Source: Arthrobacter sp. KBS0703
GTDB taxonomy: Bacteria; Actinomycetota; Actinomycetes; Actinomycetales; Micrococcaceae
Reading direction: 5' to 3'
DNA: 64,000 nucleotides
Assembly: GCF_002008315.2 (NCBI RefSeq)
Contig: NZ_MVDG02000001.1
Span: 3,038,001-3,102,000 of the forward strand
Below the pieces are notes generated by a model that saw nothing but the letters and a program-made list of their open reading frames with translations, searched no databases and was not told the DNA's origin. Below, piece after piece: positions 26,204 to 35,520 of the stretch (positions are counted from its first letter, which is position 1; each line of letters starts with the position of its first letter). The position numbers were made by a program, and so were the translations under genes.

Positions 26204-26570
26204 TGTCGGTCCTTTTCACTGCCGCCGCCGGGGCGGCATTGGAGCGGAGTACGGCATCGAGGCTGCGGAACTGCGCCTCGCGGACCAGCCGGTACTGGTC
26301 GATCCACGCGGTGAGCGCTTCGAGCCGTGCGGGATTCAGGTGGACGGGCCGGCGCTGGGCATCGCGGCTGCGCGTGACCAGCTGTGCCTGCTCGAGGACC
26401 TGGATGTGCTTCGAGACCGCCTGCTTGGTGATCGCGAAGGGTTCGGCCAGTTCATTGACGGTGGCTGGCCCCCGGCTGAGCCGGGAGATGAGACGGCGCC
26501 GGACGGGATCGGAGAGCGCCAGGAAGGCCGCATTCAGAAGGTCGTCGTCGTTCCCGGTATCCACTGTCAT
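26187..26570 (-). CDS. ArsR-family winged-helix regulator
   Basis: 127 residues from the ATG at 26570; the frame is open to 26651 but the upstream part overlaps the palindromic operator. The recognition region is LAEPFAITKQAVSKHIQVLE and the wing follows at SRDAQRRPVHLN. It lacks the metal-binding CxC motif of ArsR/SmtB sensors, so it belongs to the group that pairs with SRPBCC proteins. Three palindromes upstream are likely its operator. Confidence 0.87.
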   Translation of the reverse strand: MTVDTGNDDDLLNAAFLALSDPVRRRLISRLSRGPATVNELAEPFAITKQAVSKHIQVLEQAQLVTRSRDAQRRPVHLNPARLEALTAWIDQYRLVREAQFRSLDAVLRSNAAPAAAVKRTDNEQPT

Positions 26571-26621
26571 TGCCCCGGATTCGTTCTCGTGTATCAGTGC
26601 GCTGCTGTAATCAATTAAGTT

Positions 26622-26649
26622 GTTGATCAACCAATTGGTTGTTAACAAC
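26622..26649. promoter_or_regulatory. Three overlapping palindromes upstream of arsR (operator)
   Basis: GTTGATCAAC (26622-26631), CAACCAATTGGTTG (26628-26641) and GTTGTTAACAAC (26638-26649) are perfect palindromes sharing GTTG/CAAC half-sites. The AT-rich block stands out from its GC-rich surroundings and lies 52 bases before the arsR start, as expected for an autoregulatory ArsR operator. Confidence 0.6.
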
Positions 26650-26689
26650 ATTAGGCCCGTGCCGGATTCCGCGCAAGGGTCAAAACAAA

Positions 26690-26751
26690 CAACGCGGGGT
26701 CACTTTTCGCCGAATCCACCGGGTGGAAATGCGAAAAGTGACCCCGCGTTG
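26690..26751 (-). terminator. Terminator of sucCD
   Basis: Perfect 21-base inverted arms (26690-26710 and 26731-26751) around a 20-base loop that itself contains CCACC/GGTGG. On the minus strand the stem is followed by TTGTTTGTTTTG. It starts 14 bases after the sucD stop. Confidence 0.85.
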
Positions 26752-26764
26752 CTTTGGGGAGAGC

Positions 26765-27667
26765 TTAGAGGGTTGCGTAGACCTCGCGCAGCAGCTTGGC
26801 GGTCTCGGACGGCGTCTTGCCGACCTTCACGCCTGCGGCCTCGAGGGCCTCCTTCTTAGCCTGTGCGGTACCGGCGGAACCGGAGACGATGGCGCCGGCG
26901 TGGCCCATGGTCTTGCCTTCCGGAGCGGTGAAGCCTGCCACGTAGCCGACGACCGGCTTGGTGACGTTGGCCTTGATGAAGTCGGCCGCACGCTCTTCGG
27001 CGTCGCCGCCGATTTCGCCGATCATCACGATCGCCTTGGTTTCCGGGTCAGCCTCGAACGCGGCCAGGGCGTCGATGTGGGTGGTGCCGATGACGGGGTC
27101 GCCGCCGATGCCGATGGCGGTGGAGAAGCCCAGGTCGCGCAGTTCGTACATCATCTGGTAGGTCAGGGTGCCGGACTTGGAGACCAGTCCGATGGGGCCC
27201 TTGCCCGTGATGTTGTTCGGCGTAATGCCGACGAGTGCCTCGCCGGGGGTGATGATGCCGGGGCAGTTCGGTCCGATGATGCGGGTGACCTGGTTGCCGT
27301 CAGCGTCCACCGTGGACTGGGCCAGTGCCCAGAACTCGGCGGAATCCTGGACCGGCACGCCTTCAGTGATGACAACGACCAGGCCGATGCCGGCCTCGAT
27401 GGCTTCAACAACAGCGTTCTTGGTGAATGCCGGCGGCACGAAGACGATGGAGACGTCGGCGCCGGTTTCAGCCATGGCTTCCTTGACGGTGCCGAAGACG
27501 TTGATTTCAGTGTCGCCGTGCAGGACGGTGGTGCCGGCCTTGCGGGCGTTGACGCCGCCCACGATGTTGGTGCCGGCCTTGAGCATGAGGGCGGTGTGCT
27601 TGGTGCCTTCGCCGCCCGTGATGCCCTGGACGATGACCTTGGAGTCCTTGTTCAGATAGATAGACAT
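26765..27667 (-). CDS. sucD: Succinate-CoA ligase, alpha subunit
   Basis: 300 residues. A CoA-binding Rossmann domain ([12 protein letters not shown] near the N-terminus) and the active-site phosphohistidine region [17 protein letters not shown] near residue 250. With SucC it interconverts succinyl-CoA and succinate with ADP or GDP phosphorylation in the TCA cycle. It follows sucC by 11 bases. Confidence 0.96.
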   Translation of the reverse strand: MSIYLNKDSKVIVQGITGGEGTKHTALMLKAGTNIVGGVNARKAGTTVLHGDTEINVFGTVKEAMAETGADVSIVFVPPAFTKNAVVEAIEAGIGLVVVITEGVPVQDSAEFWALAQSTVDADGNQVTRIIGPNCPGIITPGEALVGITPNNITGKGPIGLVSKSGTLTYQMMYELRDLGFSTAIGIGGDPVIGTTHIDALAAFEADPETKAIVMIGEIGGDAEERAADFIKANVTKPVVGYVAGFTAPEGKTMGHAGAIVSGSAGTAQAKKEALEAAGVKVGKTPSETAKLLREVYATL

Positions 27668-27678
27668 GGTGCGTCCCT

Positions 27679-28848
27679 TTACTTAGCTGCGTTGGCGAGC
27701 TCGGCGGCCTTGTCGGCGCCCTCGTCCATGGTGGCGGCCAGGGTAACCAGCGGGTGGTTGGCCTCGGCCAGGATGCGGCGGCCTTCCTCAACGTTGTTGC
27801 CGTCGAGGCGGACTACCAGCGGCTTGTTCGCGTTGTGGCCCAGCTCGGCCAGCGCACCGACGATGCCCTTGGCGACGGCGTCACAGGCGGTGATGCCGCC
27901 GAAGACGTTCACGAACACGGACTTGACCTGCGCGTCGCCGAGGATGACGTCGAGGCCTGCAGCCATGACCTCAGCGGAAGCTCCGCCGCCGATGTCCAGG
28001 AAGTTGGCGGGCTTGACGTTGCCGTGGTTTTCACCGGCGTAGGCAACAACGTCCAGGGTGGACATGACCAGGCCGGCACCGTTGCCGATGATGCCCACTT
28101 CGCCGTCGAGCTTGACGTAGTTCAGGTCCTGCGCCTTGGCCTTGGCCTCGAGCGGATCTGCAGCGTCCTTGTCTTCGAGGAGGGCGTGCTTGGCGTGGCG
28201 GAACTCGGCGTTCTCGTCCAGGGTCACCTTGCCGTCGAGGGCAACGATGTCGCCCGCGCCGGTCTTCACCAGCGGGTTGACCTCCACAAGGGTGGCGTCT
28301 TCCTTCTTGAAGACGTCCCAGAGCTTGAGGATGACGGCGGCGACTTTGCCGCGCAGTTCCTCGGGGAAGCCGGCTTCGGCGACGATTTCGTCGGCCTTGG
28401 CCTGGTCGATGCCCACGGCGGGATCGATGGCAACCTTCGCGAGCGCCTCGGGGCGTTCGACGGCGAGCTGCTCGATTTCCATGCCGCCCTCAACCGAGCA
28501 CATGGCCAGGTAGTTGCGGTTGGCCCGGTCCAGCAGGACGGAGAAGTAGTATTCCTCGGCAATATCCGCACCCTGGGCAATCATCACCTTGTTAACGGTG
28601 TGGCCCTTGATGTCCATGCCCAGGATGTTGGTGGAGTGCTCAAGCGCCTCATCGGCGGACTTGGCCACCTTGACGCCGCCGGCCTTACCGCGGCCACCGA
28701 CCTTAACCTGCGCCTTGACGACAGTTACGCCGCCGATCTTCTCGGCAGCTGCCTTTGCTTCTTCAGGGGTATGCGCCACGATGCCAGCAAGCACGGGTAC
28801 ACCGTGCGCCTCGAACATATCGCGCGCCTGATATTCAAACAGGTCCAC
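27679..28848 (-). CDS. sucC: Succinate-CoA ligase (ADP-forming), beta subunit
   Basis: 389 residues, usual length. The N-terminal ATP-grasp domain begins [18 protein letters not shown], the nucleotide-binding region includes [20 protein letters not shown], and the C-terminal CoA-ligase domain has [12 protein letters not shown] and [11 protein letters not shown]. It precedes sucD in one operon. The 224 bases upstream hold no gene and must carry the promoter, although I see no clear boxes. Confidence 0.96.
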   Translation of the reverse strand: MDLFEYQARDMFEAHGVPVLAGIVAHTPEEAKAAAEKIGGVTVVKAQVKVGGRGKAGGVKVAKSADEALEHSTNILGMDIKGHTVNKVMIAQGADIAEEYYFSVLLDRANRNYLAMCSVEGGMEIEQLAVERPEALAKVAIDPAVGIDQAKADEIVAEAGFPEELRGKVAAVILKLWDVFKKEDATLVEVNPLVKTGAGDIVALDGKVTLDENAEFRHAKHALLEDKDAADPLEAKAKAQDLNYVKLDGEVGIIGNGAGLVMSTLDVVAYAGENHGNVKPANFLDIGGGASAEVMAAGLDVILGDAQVKSVFVNVFGGITACDAVAKGIVGALAELGHNANKPLVVRLDGNNVEEGRRILAEANHPLVTLAATMDEGADKAAELANAAK

Positions 28849-29059
28849 GGTTTAGTGTCCTTCTACGTCGAAGTAGTTTCTGTACAGCCGGACCCCACGT
28901 TCTCGCGGTTACCGGGCTGCGGAATAAACGCGCCCTGCGGCAGGTCAGGAAACGAGCCGCGCGGCGCAATGCTCCTCTCGGAACTCTAGTCCTTTATGGG
29001 GACATGCCCGTTCCAGACTACCTGTTATGTGAGCAAGGACACTATTCTATGGAGCGTAG

Positions 29060-29085
29060 AAAAACCGCATGATTACGGGGTTTTT
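29060..29085 (-). terminator. Weak terminator after the lipoprotein gene
   Basis: On the minus strand AAAAACC and GGTTTTT form a 7-pair stem ending in five T, overlapping the stop codon of the lipoprotein gene. Confidence 0.45.
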
Positions 29086-29774
29086 GAGGCCTTGGAGGGC
29101 GCCGTGGAGGCCTTTTTGCCGCCGCCCGAGATGAGTTCGTAATGATCGCGGCTGACGAAGAAACCGGTGCCTCCGGAGAGGTTCCCGCAGGCCACCCCGG
29201 CGTCGTATGCGGAGCACCTCAGGCCGTTGCGTTCCAGGTTTCCGCCCTCGGGAAGAACCGGCAGCTGCGAGATCGGGCCGGTGCGCGACCCCTGGGGCCC
29301 GTACTCGGACTCCATCTGGGTGACTCCGGACCGGCACTCGCCGTATCCGGCCCGGTCAGGCGTGAGCACGGCCGTTCCGCCCAGATAGCCCAGGCCGGTC
29401 CCCGAGCAGTCGTCCTTGATATCCGCGGCCTGGGGCGCCGGGTAGACCGCGAGCTCGCAGTGCGCTGCCGGAACCGTGGCCAGTTTCCGGTTGGCGGGGT
29501 CGTTGAAGTTGTTTTGTTCGTAGGGCAGATTGACGTGCGGACCGTGCGCCGAGGTCAGCGAGCAGACCACGTTCCGGTCCGCGGTGACGAAGGCCAGGAC
29601 GTCCTCCCCCGCGGAAAATGTCCGGGCATCGGACAACGGCGCCTGCCTCAGCTGCTCAAGGGCGGGCAGCGGCGGGGGCGGCGTGTACCCGGGGTCCCGC
29701 ACCGTGACGGAACAGCCCGTGACCACGGCAAGCAGGCCGGCGGCCGCCGCCGCGGCAGCCCAGCGAACCGCCAT
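29073..29774 (-). CDS. Predicted secreted lipoprotein of unknown function
   Basis: 233 residues from the ATG at 29774, two bases after the pcrA stop. The signal peptide is Ala-rich and ends LLAVVTGC, a lipobox, followed by a Pro-rich linker (TPPPPLP). The exported part has six or so cysteines (VVCSLTS, AHCELAV, DDCSGTG, GECRSG, LRCSAYD, VACGNL) that could form disulfides, and no enzyme motif. Its position after pcrA suggests co-transcription only. Confidence 0.75.
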   Translation of the reverse strand: MAVRWAAAAAAAGLLAVVTGCSVTVRDPGYTPPPPLPALEQLRQAPLSDARTFSAGEDVLAFVTADRNVVCSLTSAHGPHVNLPYEQNNFNDPANRKLATVPAAHCELAVYPAPQAADIKDDCSGTGLGYLGGTAVLTPDRAGYGECRSGVTQMESEYGPQGSRTGPISQLPVLPEGGNLERNGLRCSAYDAGVACGNLSGGTGFFVSRDHYELISGGGKKASTAPSKASKTP

Positions 29775-29776
29775 GG

Positions 29777-32332
29777 TCAGGCGTCGAGTTTGGTGAGCGG
29801 CGCGTAGCGCAGCAACAGCCGCTTCTCGCCGACGTCGAACTTCACCTTCGCCACGGTCTTGTCCCCCGCTCCCTCGACCGCCAGCACCGTTCCGTTGCCG
29901 AAGCTGGTGTGGTTGACTTTGTCCCCCACGCTGACCGCGACGACTTCCTTTTGCGGCTGGACGCGGTTCTTTGCGACGGCGGCCGGAACATCCGCGTTGA
30001 AGCCTGCCGAGGAATCGGCCTTGGCACTGCGCGCCGTACCTGCCCCCCAGAACGATCCGCCGTACCGGTTCGAGCCGATCGGGGCGCCGCTCCCCCAGCC
30101 GCCTGCCTGCCGGCTGGTGCCCTCGCGCTTCCATTCGACGAGCTCGGACGGGATTTCTTCGAGGAACTGGCTGGCCGGGTTGTACTGGCTCTGGCCCCAC
30201 ATGCTCCGGACTTCGGAGCGGGTGACATACAGCCGCTTCCGGGCGCGGGTGAGGCCCACGTAGGCGAGGCGGCGTTCCTCGGCCAGCTCCTTGGGGTCCG
30301 TGGCGGAGCGCTGGTGCGGGAAGAGCCCGTGTTCCATGCCGGTCAGGAACACCACGGGAAATTCGAGGCCCTTGGCCGTGTGCAGCGTCATGAGCGTGAC
30401 CACGCCCAGCCGCTTGGCCTCTGCCACCGCGGCGTCGATGTCGGCTCCCGGCGCATCCGGAATCTGGTCGGCATCCGCGACGAGCGATACCTGCTCCAGG
30501 AAGGCGCCAAGGGAACCCTCCGGATTCTCCTGTTCGTATTCCCGCACCACTGCCACGAGTTCGGCGAGGTTCTCCACCCGGGACTCGTCCTGCGGATCCG
30601 TGCTGGAACGCAGCCCGGCGAGGTATCCGGTCTGTTCCAGCACGGCTTCGAGCGCCGCGGCGGCGCCGGAACCGGCTGCCACTTCGGCGAGGTCGTCCAG
30701 GAGCTTGACGAAGCCGAGCACGGCGTTGACCGAACGGGTGGCCATGCCGGGAGCCTGGTCGGCGCGGCGGGCGGCGGCCATGAACGAGCTCCGTTCCCGC
30801 TCGGCGAGCGCTGCAACGGCGCCCTCGGCACGGTCGCCGATCCCGCGTTTGGGTTCGTTGAGGACCCGGCGGAGGTTGACGTCGTCGTCGGGGTTGACCA
30901 GGACACGGAGGTACGCGAGGGCGTCCTTGATTTCCTTGCGCTCGTAGAACCTGGTGCCGCCCACCACCTTGTAGGGCAGGCCCACGCGCACCAGGACGTC
31001 CTCGATGGACCGCGACTGGGCGTTGGTGCGGTAGAAGATGGCGACGTCCCCGGGGCGGAGGTTGTCCTCGTCCTGCAGCCGGTCAATCTCCTTGGCGATG
31101 AACTGGGCTTCGTCGTGTTCGTTTTCACCCACGTAGCCGATGATCTTGTGGCCCTCGCCCTCCGCCGTCCACAGGCGCTTCTCCGGCCGGTTCGGATTGC
31201 GGGAGATGACGGAGTTGGCGGCGCTCAGGATGTTCTGGGTGGAGCGGTAGTTCTGTTCCAGCTTGATGGTGCGGGCGTCGGGGTAGTCCTTCTCGAACTC
31301 CACGATGTTGCGGATGTCGGCCCCGCGGAAGGCGTAGATGGACTGATCGGAATCGCCCACGACAGTGAGCTCGGCCGCTCCCGGCCCCTCGCCCACGATT
31401 TCCCGGACCAGCGCGTACTGGGCGTGGTTGGTGTCCTGGTATTCGTCCACCAGCACGTGCCGGAAGCGCCGGCGGTACGATTCGGCGAGCGCCGGGAACG
31501 CCCTGAACATGTAGACGGTCTCGGCGATGAGGTCGTCGAAGTCCATGGCGTTTGCCTGGCGGAGACGCTGGGTGTAGCCCTTGAAGACGTCGGCCACGGC
31601 CTGTTCGAAGGGGTCGTTGTGGTTGGCGGAGGAGGCGTAGGAATCGGCGTCGATCAGCTCGTTCTTCAGCGCGGAGATCTTGTGCTGGATGGCCTTGGGC
31701 GCGAACTTCTTGGGGTCCAGGTCCAGGTTCTTGGACACCTGTGTGACAAGCCGCAGGGAGTCCGCGGAGTCATAGATGGAGAAATTGGACTTGAGCCCCA
31801 CGGTGGCGGCTTCCTGCCGGAGGATGCGCACGCAGGACGAGTGGAAGGTGGAAATCCACATGATCTTGGCCCGGCCGCCCACGAGGGCTTCGATGCGCTC
31901 CCGCATTTCGGCGGCGGCCTTGTTGGTGAACGTGATGGCCAGGATCTCGCCATGGTGGGCGCGCCGGGTGGCGATCAGATAGGCAATCCGGTTGCTGAGC
32001 ACGCGGGTCTTGCCTGAGCCGGCGCCGGCCACGATCAGCAGCGCGCTGCCGGCGTGTTTGACGGCCTCTTCCTGTTCAGGGTTCAGCCCCTCCAGCAGGG
32101 CGGCAGCGTCCGGCAGCTGCGGCCGGGGAGACCAGTCACCAGGCTGGCCGCCACCGGTGGGGCCGCCGGCCGGACCCGTTGAGGAACCCGCAGCGCGGTC
32201 CCCCCGGCCGGGTCCGCCGCCGCCGAATTCGACGGGCGCCTGCCCGGATTCCGGGCGCGACTTGGTGAGGGCGGCGGCGCGGGAGCCTGCCTTGAACGGA
32301 CCGTCAGCGTACGGGTCAAACAACATATCCAT
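29777..32332 (-). CDS. pcrA: ATP-dependent DNA helicase, UvrD/Rep superfamily 1 (PcrA)
   Basis: 851 residues from the ATG at 32332. Motifs in order: Walker A VAGAGSGKTRVL (about 102-110), TFTNKAAAEMRERI, Walker B LVDEYQDTN, VVGDSDQSIYAFRGAD, LEQNYRST, LMTLHTAKGLEFPVVF and motif VI YVGLTRARKRLY. The N-terminal 80 residues are Gly/Pro-rich and disordered. The C-terminus (VSVGDKVNHTSFGNGTVLAV) is the Tudor-like domain that contacts RNA polymerase in PcrA. The protein unwinds DNA 3' to 5' in repair and replication. Confidence 0.94.
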   Translation of the reverse strand: MDMLFDPYADGPFKAGSRAAALTKSRPESGQAPVEFGGGGPGRGDRAAGSSTGPAGGPTGGGQPGDWSPRPQLPDAAALLEGLNPEQEEAVKHAGSALLIVAGAGSGKTRVLSNRIAYLIATRRAHHGEILAITFTNKAAAEMRERIEALVGGRAKIMWISTFHSSCVRILRQEAATVGLKSNFSIYDSADSLRLVTQVSKNLDLDPKKFAPKAIQHKISALKNELIDADSYASSANHNDPFEQAVADVFKGYTQRLRQANAMDFDDLIAETVYMFRAFPALAESYRRRFRHVLVDEYQDTNHAQYALVREIVGEGPGAAELTVVGDSDQSIYAFRGADIRNIVEFEKDYPDARTIKLEQNYRSTQNILSAANSVISRNPNRPEKRLWTAEGEGHKIIGYVGENEHDEAQFIAKEIDRLQDEDNLRPGDVAIFYRTNAQSRSIEDVLVRVGLPYKVVGGTRFYERKEIKDALAYLRVLVNPDDDVNLRRVLNEPKRGIGDRAEGAVAALAERERSSFMAAARRADQAPGMATRSVNAVLGFVKLLDDLAEVAAGSGAAAALEAVLEQTGYLAGLRSSTDPQDESRVENLAELVAVVREYEQENPEGSLGAFLEQVSLVADADQIPDAPGADIDAAVAEAKRLGVVTLMTLHTAKGLEFPVVFLTGMEHGLFPHQRSATDPKELAEERRLAYVGLTRARKRLYVTRSEVRSMWGQSQYNPASQFLEEIPSELVEWKREGTSRQAGGWGSGAPIGSNRYGGSFWGAGTARSAKADSSAGFNADVPAAVAKNRVQPQKEVVAVSVGDKVNHTSFGNGTVLAVEGAGDKTVAKVKFDVGEKRLLLRYAPLTKLDA

Positions 32333-32420
32333 GGTGACTACAAGTCTAGGCGGTGGGGCTGACACTGCAGTCCGTCCTGTGGATAAGGCCCGATGGTGCC
32401 CCCGGAAGCCCCGCAGCGAG

Positions 32421-33269
32421 CTAGTCCACAGACCCTGACTCAAGGGCCGCACGGAGCTGGTGTACCGCCGTCGCGCCTCCTGCCATGAACCACTCCAGCC
32501 CGTTGACGTAAACGCTTCCGGTGGCGCCGCCGGCGGCGAGCACAATCGCCTTCCCCGGCAGCCAGTCCCACTCCGGGCAGCTGTGCTGGAACCAGCAGCC
32601 GAGCTCACCGTCCGCCACGCGCCCGAGGTCGCACGAGCCGGACCCGAACATGCGCAGCGTGGCAGCCGAGCTGGCGGCGGCATGCCAGGGCATGGCGCAC
32701 ATCGGATCCGCCAGCCAGCGCGGGTGGATGTAGGTGGCGGCACCGATCTGGGAAAGATCGTCGGCGCTGCGGTTTGCCCCGTCAGGCGCGAACGTGGTGA
32801 CGGGATCGCCGTTGAGCGTGGCGGCGCGGCCCGTGCCGCCGAGCCACAGCTTGTCTTCCTCGGGCTGGAAGATGGCGCCCAGGATGACGTCGGATTCGTC
32901 TTTGAGGGCAATCGCGGAGCACCAGTAGGTGGAGCCGTGGAGGAAGTTGTAGGTTCCGTCCACCGGATCGATGACCCACGTCCGCCCGCTGCTGCCGTGG
33001 ACGGCGGCGCCTTCCTCGCCGAGGACGCCGTCGTCCGGCCTGCAGCGGCGCAGCTGTTCCAGCACGTACGCCTCGGCCGCGTGGTCGGCGGCCGTGACGA
33101 CGTCGGAGACGGAGGTTTTGCGCTGGGCGTCGAGCCCGCCCTGCCGCATCATCAGCGCCAGCATTCCCGCCTCGCGGACCAGGGCGGAAGCCAATTCAAA
33201 GTCGTCGAGCTCGGGGCTCAGGTTGGCGGCGCTGTGTTTACCCAATTTGTGTCTTCCCAGTTCGGTCAC
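32421..33269 (-). CDS. Inositol-monophosphatase-family phosphatase
   Basis: 282 residues from the GTG at 33269. Mg-binding motifs are LGEEG (about residue 90), WVIDPVDGTYNFLHG (the DPxDGTxNF signature) and CPEWDWLPGKAIVLAAGG near the C-terminus (W-D). The family includes inositol-1-phosphatases, histidinol-phosphatases (HisN) and FBPases, which sequence alone does not separate. In high-GC actinobacteria a HisN role is equally possible. It is monocistronic and divergent from the next gene. Confidence 0.85.
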   Translation of the reverse strand: MTELGRHKLGKHSAANLSPELDDFELASALVREAGMLALMMRQGGLDAQRKTSVSDVVTAADHAAEAYVLEQLRRCRPDDGVLGEEGAAVHGSSGRTWVIDPVDGTYNFLHGSTYWCSAIALKDESDVILGAIFQPEEDKLWLGGTGRAATLNGDPVTTFAPDGANRSADDLSQIGAATYIHPRWLADPMCAMPWHAAASSAATLRMFGSGSCDLGRVADGELGCWFQHSCPEWDWLPGKAIVLAAGGATGSVYVNGLEWFMAGGATAVHQLRAALESGSVD

Positions 33270-33344
33270 GGTCCCCAGCCTATCGGCGCGGCCGCCCTCA
33301 GTGCGATGCGGTTCCGGTCTTTCCTGCCGGGCGATAATGGACGC

Positions 33345-33980
33345 ATGGCCAAGACACCCGCACAGCGGATCAAAAAGCACGGCGCAAAGGCCGCTGTCCC
33401 CCAGCACTACCTGCCTCCGGTGATCAACCCCACCACGGCCCGCACGCCGGAAAAAGCCCAGAACAACGGCAGCCTCATTGTCATAGCCGGCGTCGTGGCC
33501 AGCCTGTTCCTGTTCTGGTACGTCCACCTGCTCACGCTGAACCAGCTCACCCAGCTTTCGGGCGGCCTGCCCATGCCCGATTCCCTCATCGGCGGCTTCG
33601 ACGCCGGCTATGTGGAGCAGCTTCGCCGGGCCATGGACGGCGACGCGCGCGGCCAGCTCAACTTCATCCACAAGACGGCCGGCACCCTGTTCCCGCTGAT
33701 CTTCGGTTTCACCTGGCTGCTGCTGATCGGCACGAACGTGGCGAAGAAGGCCCTCCGCTGGGCGCTGTGGTGCGTGCCGCTTCTGTTCGTGGTGGTCCGC
33801 CTCTGGGCCAATGTGGCCGTTGACTCCGTGGTGGCTGCCGTCGACCTCGATCCCGGCCAGGTGGCCCTGGCCTCCGGCCTCACGGTTGCCGGCTGGGTGC
33901 TGCTGGTGCTGAGCCTGGTGATCGGCGGCGTGTCCGTCTTCCTGGGGCGCCGGGCGCGGAAGCAGCCGCCGCCGGCCTAG
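33345..33980 (+). CDS. Membrane protein of unknown function, four helices
   Basis: 211 residues. A basic, Pro-rich N-terminus (AKTPAQRIKKHGAKAAVPQH) is followed by helices at about 45-65, 115-132, 140-158 and 180-200, ending in a basic tail. I do not recognise a family. It is alone between a divergent phosphatase gene and a convergent DUF998 gene. Confidence 0.7.
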   Translation: MAKTPAQRIKKHGAKAAVPQHYLPPVINPTTARTPEKAQNNGSLIVIAGVVASLFLFWYVHLLTLNQLTQLSGGLPMPDSLIGGFDAGYVEQLRRAMDGDARGQLNFIHKTAGTLFPLIFGFTWLLLIGTNVAKKALRWALWCVPLLFVVVRLWANVAVDSVVAAVDLDPGQVALASGLTVAGWVLLVLSLVIGGVSVFLGRRARKQPPPA

Positions 33981-34007
33981 GCCGAGTGTCGCCGGCACAG
34001 GCACCGC

Positions 34008-34803
34008 TTAGCCCGGGCTGCCAGATGTGTATAAGAGACAGCGCCACCCGGAGGGCCCTGCGCGCCACCCGTTCCTGCCGGACGCGCTGGGCGATGACCA
34101 GGCCCGCGGCAGCCAGGCCGATGGTGATGGGGTATCCCATGAACCGTTCCAGGGTGCCGGGTTCGGGGACGTCCAGTCCGGTGACGCCCGCCGTGACGAG
34201 CGCCGCCGCGGACACTCCGCCCGCGCCCAGGATGAGCCATCCCAGCGGGGTCTGGCGCAGCCACACTGCGCCCAAGAGGAGAAGCGCGAAGGCTCCTGCG
34301 ATGAAGTACGTGACCGCCCCGGCGTAGTGCCAGCCCGAGCCCACATCCTCCGGGACCAGCCCCACGGTGACCGTTCCGGCACCGGCAGCCCCGCTCAGGA
34401 TCCGCGCGGCAACCGCCGCCAGCCACGGCACGTCACCGCGAGGGGTGACCGCAACCCGCACTCCCGGCCTGGCCGCGATCCGCAACAGCGCCGAACTCAG
34501 CAGCAGGGCGCCCAGCAGCATCCCCAGGCCCTGCACCACGAACGAGGCGTTCATGAGTGCGTGCAGGGGCGAGCAGATGTTGCGCCCGTCATGAATACCG
34601 CAGCTGACGGCGCCCAGATCGCTGATGAGGCCGGTCCGCCGGCTGTACCGCTCAGGGCCGGCCCAGGCCCCGATGACGGCCGCCTCCGCCACGAAATACT
34701 GGACCACACTTAGGACCGCCCACGCACCGATGTACTGCCGGGTCGAGGCGGTGTCAGGCAGGAACGTGCCCCGGACGGACGGTGCTTGAGCTGCGGCGGC
34801 CAT
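34008..34803 (-). CDS. DUF998-type membrane protein, broken near its end by a 19-base adapter
   Basis: About 258 residues with 7-8 helices. It has the DUF998 features DLGAVSCG in the first loop, then helices with SPLHALMNASFVVQGLGM. Function unknown. Reading through, the frame runs into a single mosaic end at 34023-34041. Removing those 19 bases lets the frame continue four codons (GSPG) to a TAA at 34008, which is a natural-looking end. So the adapter behaves as a pure insertion here. Confidence 0.75.
34023..34041. other. Single Tn5 mosaic end (Nextera adapter half, artefact)
   Basis: AGATGTGTATAAGAGACAG exactly. Excision restores the C-terminus of the DUF998 gene. Confidence 0.92.
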
Positions 34804-34888
34804 GCCAAGAGCGTAGTACGCGCCGTCACCTTGTATGCTTGTAATCGTGTTCGAACGGGCCGGCTAATACCGGCGGCGCCGGACGCCC

Positions 34889-34961
34889 GCCCTCGTAGCT
34901 CAGTGGATAGAGCACGGCTCTCCTAAAGCCGGTGTCGTTGGTTCGATTCCAATCGAGGGCA
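34889..34961 (+). tRNA. tRNA-Arg (anticodon CCT)
   Basis: 73 bases. The acceptor stem GCCCTCG/CGAGGGC pairs fully. The D-arm is around GTAGCTCAGTGGATAGAGC, the anticodon loop is CTCCTAA with anticodon CCT between GGCT and AGCC, and the T-arm is GTTCGATTC. It reads AGG codons. CCA is not encoded. Confidence 0.95.
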
Positions 34962-34962
34962 C

Positions 34963-35520
34963 TTGAATGCGCAGCACAGCTCCGGTCTCCGCGGCTATTT
35001 GCTGGGCCCGGGCAGTGCGGGCCGCTGGTCCGTGCAGCGGACCATGCTGGACCGTGCGGCCGGCACCCGCGGAACCTTTGCCGGCGTCGTCACCTTTTCG
35101 GAAACGGACGACGACGGCGCGCTGCGCTTCCACGAAGAAGGCACGGTGCGCTGGCCTGCTGCGGAGGGCGGAACCTTCACCGGTCCCGCGACACGCGACT
35201 ACCTGCTCCGGCCCACCGACTCCCCGGACGCCATGGACATGGTGTTTCCCGACGGCCGGCCGTTCCACCGGATGAGCTTCTCCGCGGCGGCCAGCCAGGA
35301 CCGGCACTGGTGTGATCCCGACACCTACCGCGTCACATATTCGCTCACCGGCCCGGACGAATTCAGCTACGCCTGGGACGTCTCCGGGCCCCGCAAGGAT
35401 CTGCTGCTGGAATCCGTGCTGCTGCGGCTTCCCGCGGCAGTTTTCCCGGAAGAGCAGCCGGCCACGCAGCAGCCGGGCAGGGAGCAGACGGGCCCCGAAC
35501 AGCTAGGCTCAAACCCGTGA
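34963..35520 (+). CDS. DUF6314-family protein
   Basis: 185 residues. The N-terminal region LGPGSAGRWSVQRTMLDRAAG and the later DPDTYRVTYSL and AWDVSGPRKDLLLES fit a lipocalin-like beta-barrel of the DUF6314 type. Function unknown. The only in-frame start before the conserved region is a TTG one base after the tRNA-Arg 3' end, with the tRNA's own GAGGGC serving as a possible ribosome site, so the start is uncertain. It overlaps the NUDIX gene by 4 bases (GTGA). Confidence 0.65.
   Translation: MNAQHSSGLRGYLLGPGSAGRWSVQRTMLDRAAGTRGTFAGVVTFSETDDDGALRFHEEGTVRWPAAEGGTFTGPATRDYLLRPTDSPDAMDMVFPDGRPFHRMSFSAAASQDRHWCDPDTYRVTYSLTGPDEFSYAWDVSGPRKDLLLESVLLRLPAAVFPEEQPATQQPGREQTGPEQLGSNP

Noticed and set aside
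29909..32017. 702-codon plus-strand frame opposite pcrA.
   Set aside because: No homology features; pcrA motifs are complete on the other strand.
34889..34961. tRNA-Arg as an integration site for a mobile element.
   Set aside because: No integrase and no direct repeat of the tRNA 3' end nearby; the neighbours look like ordinary chromosomal genes.
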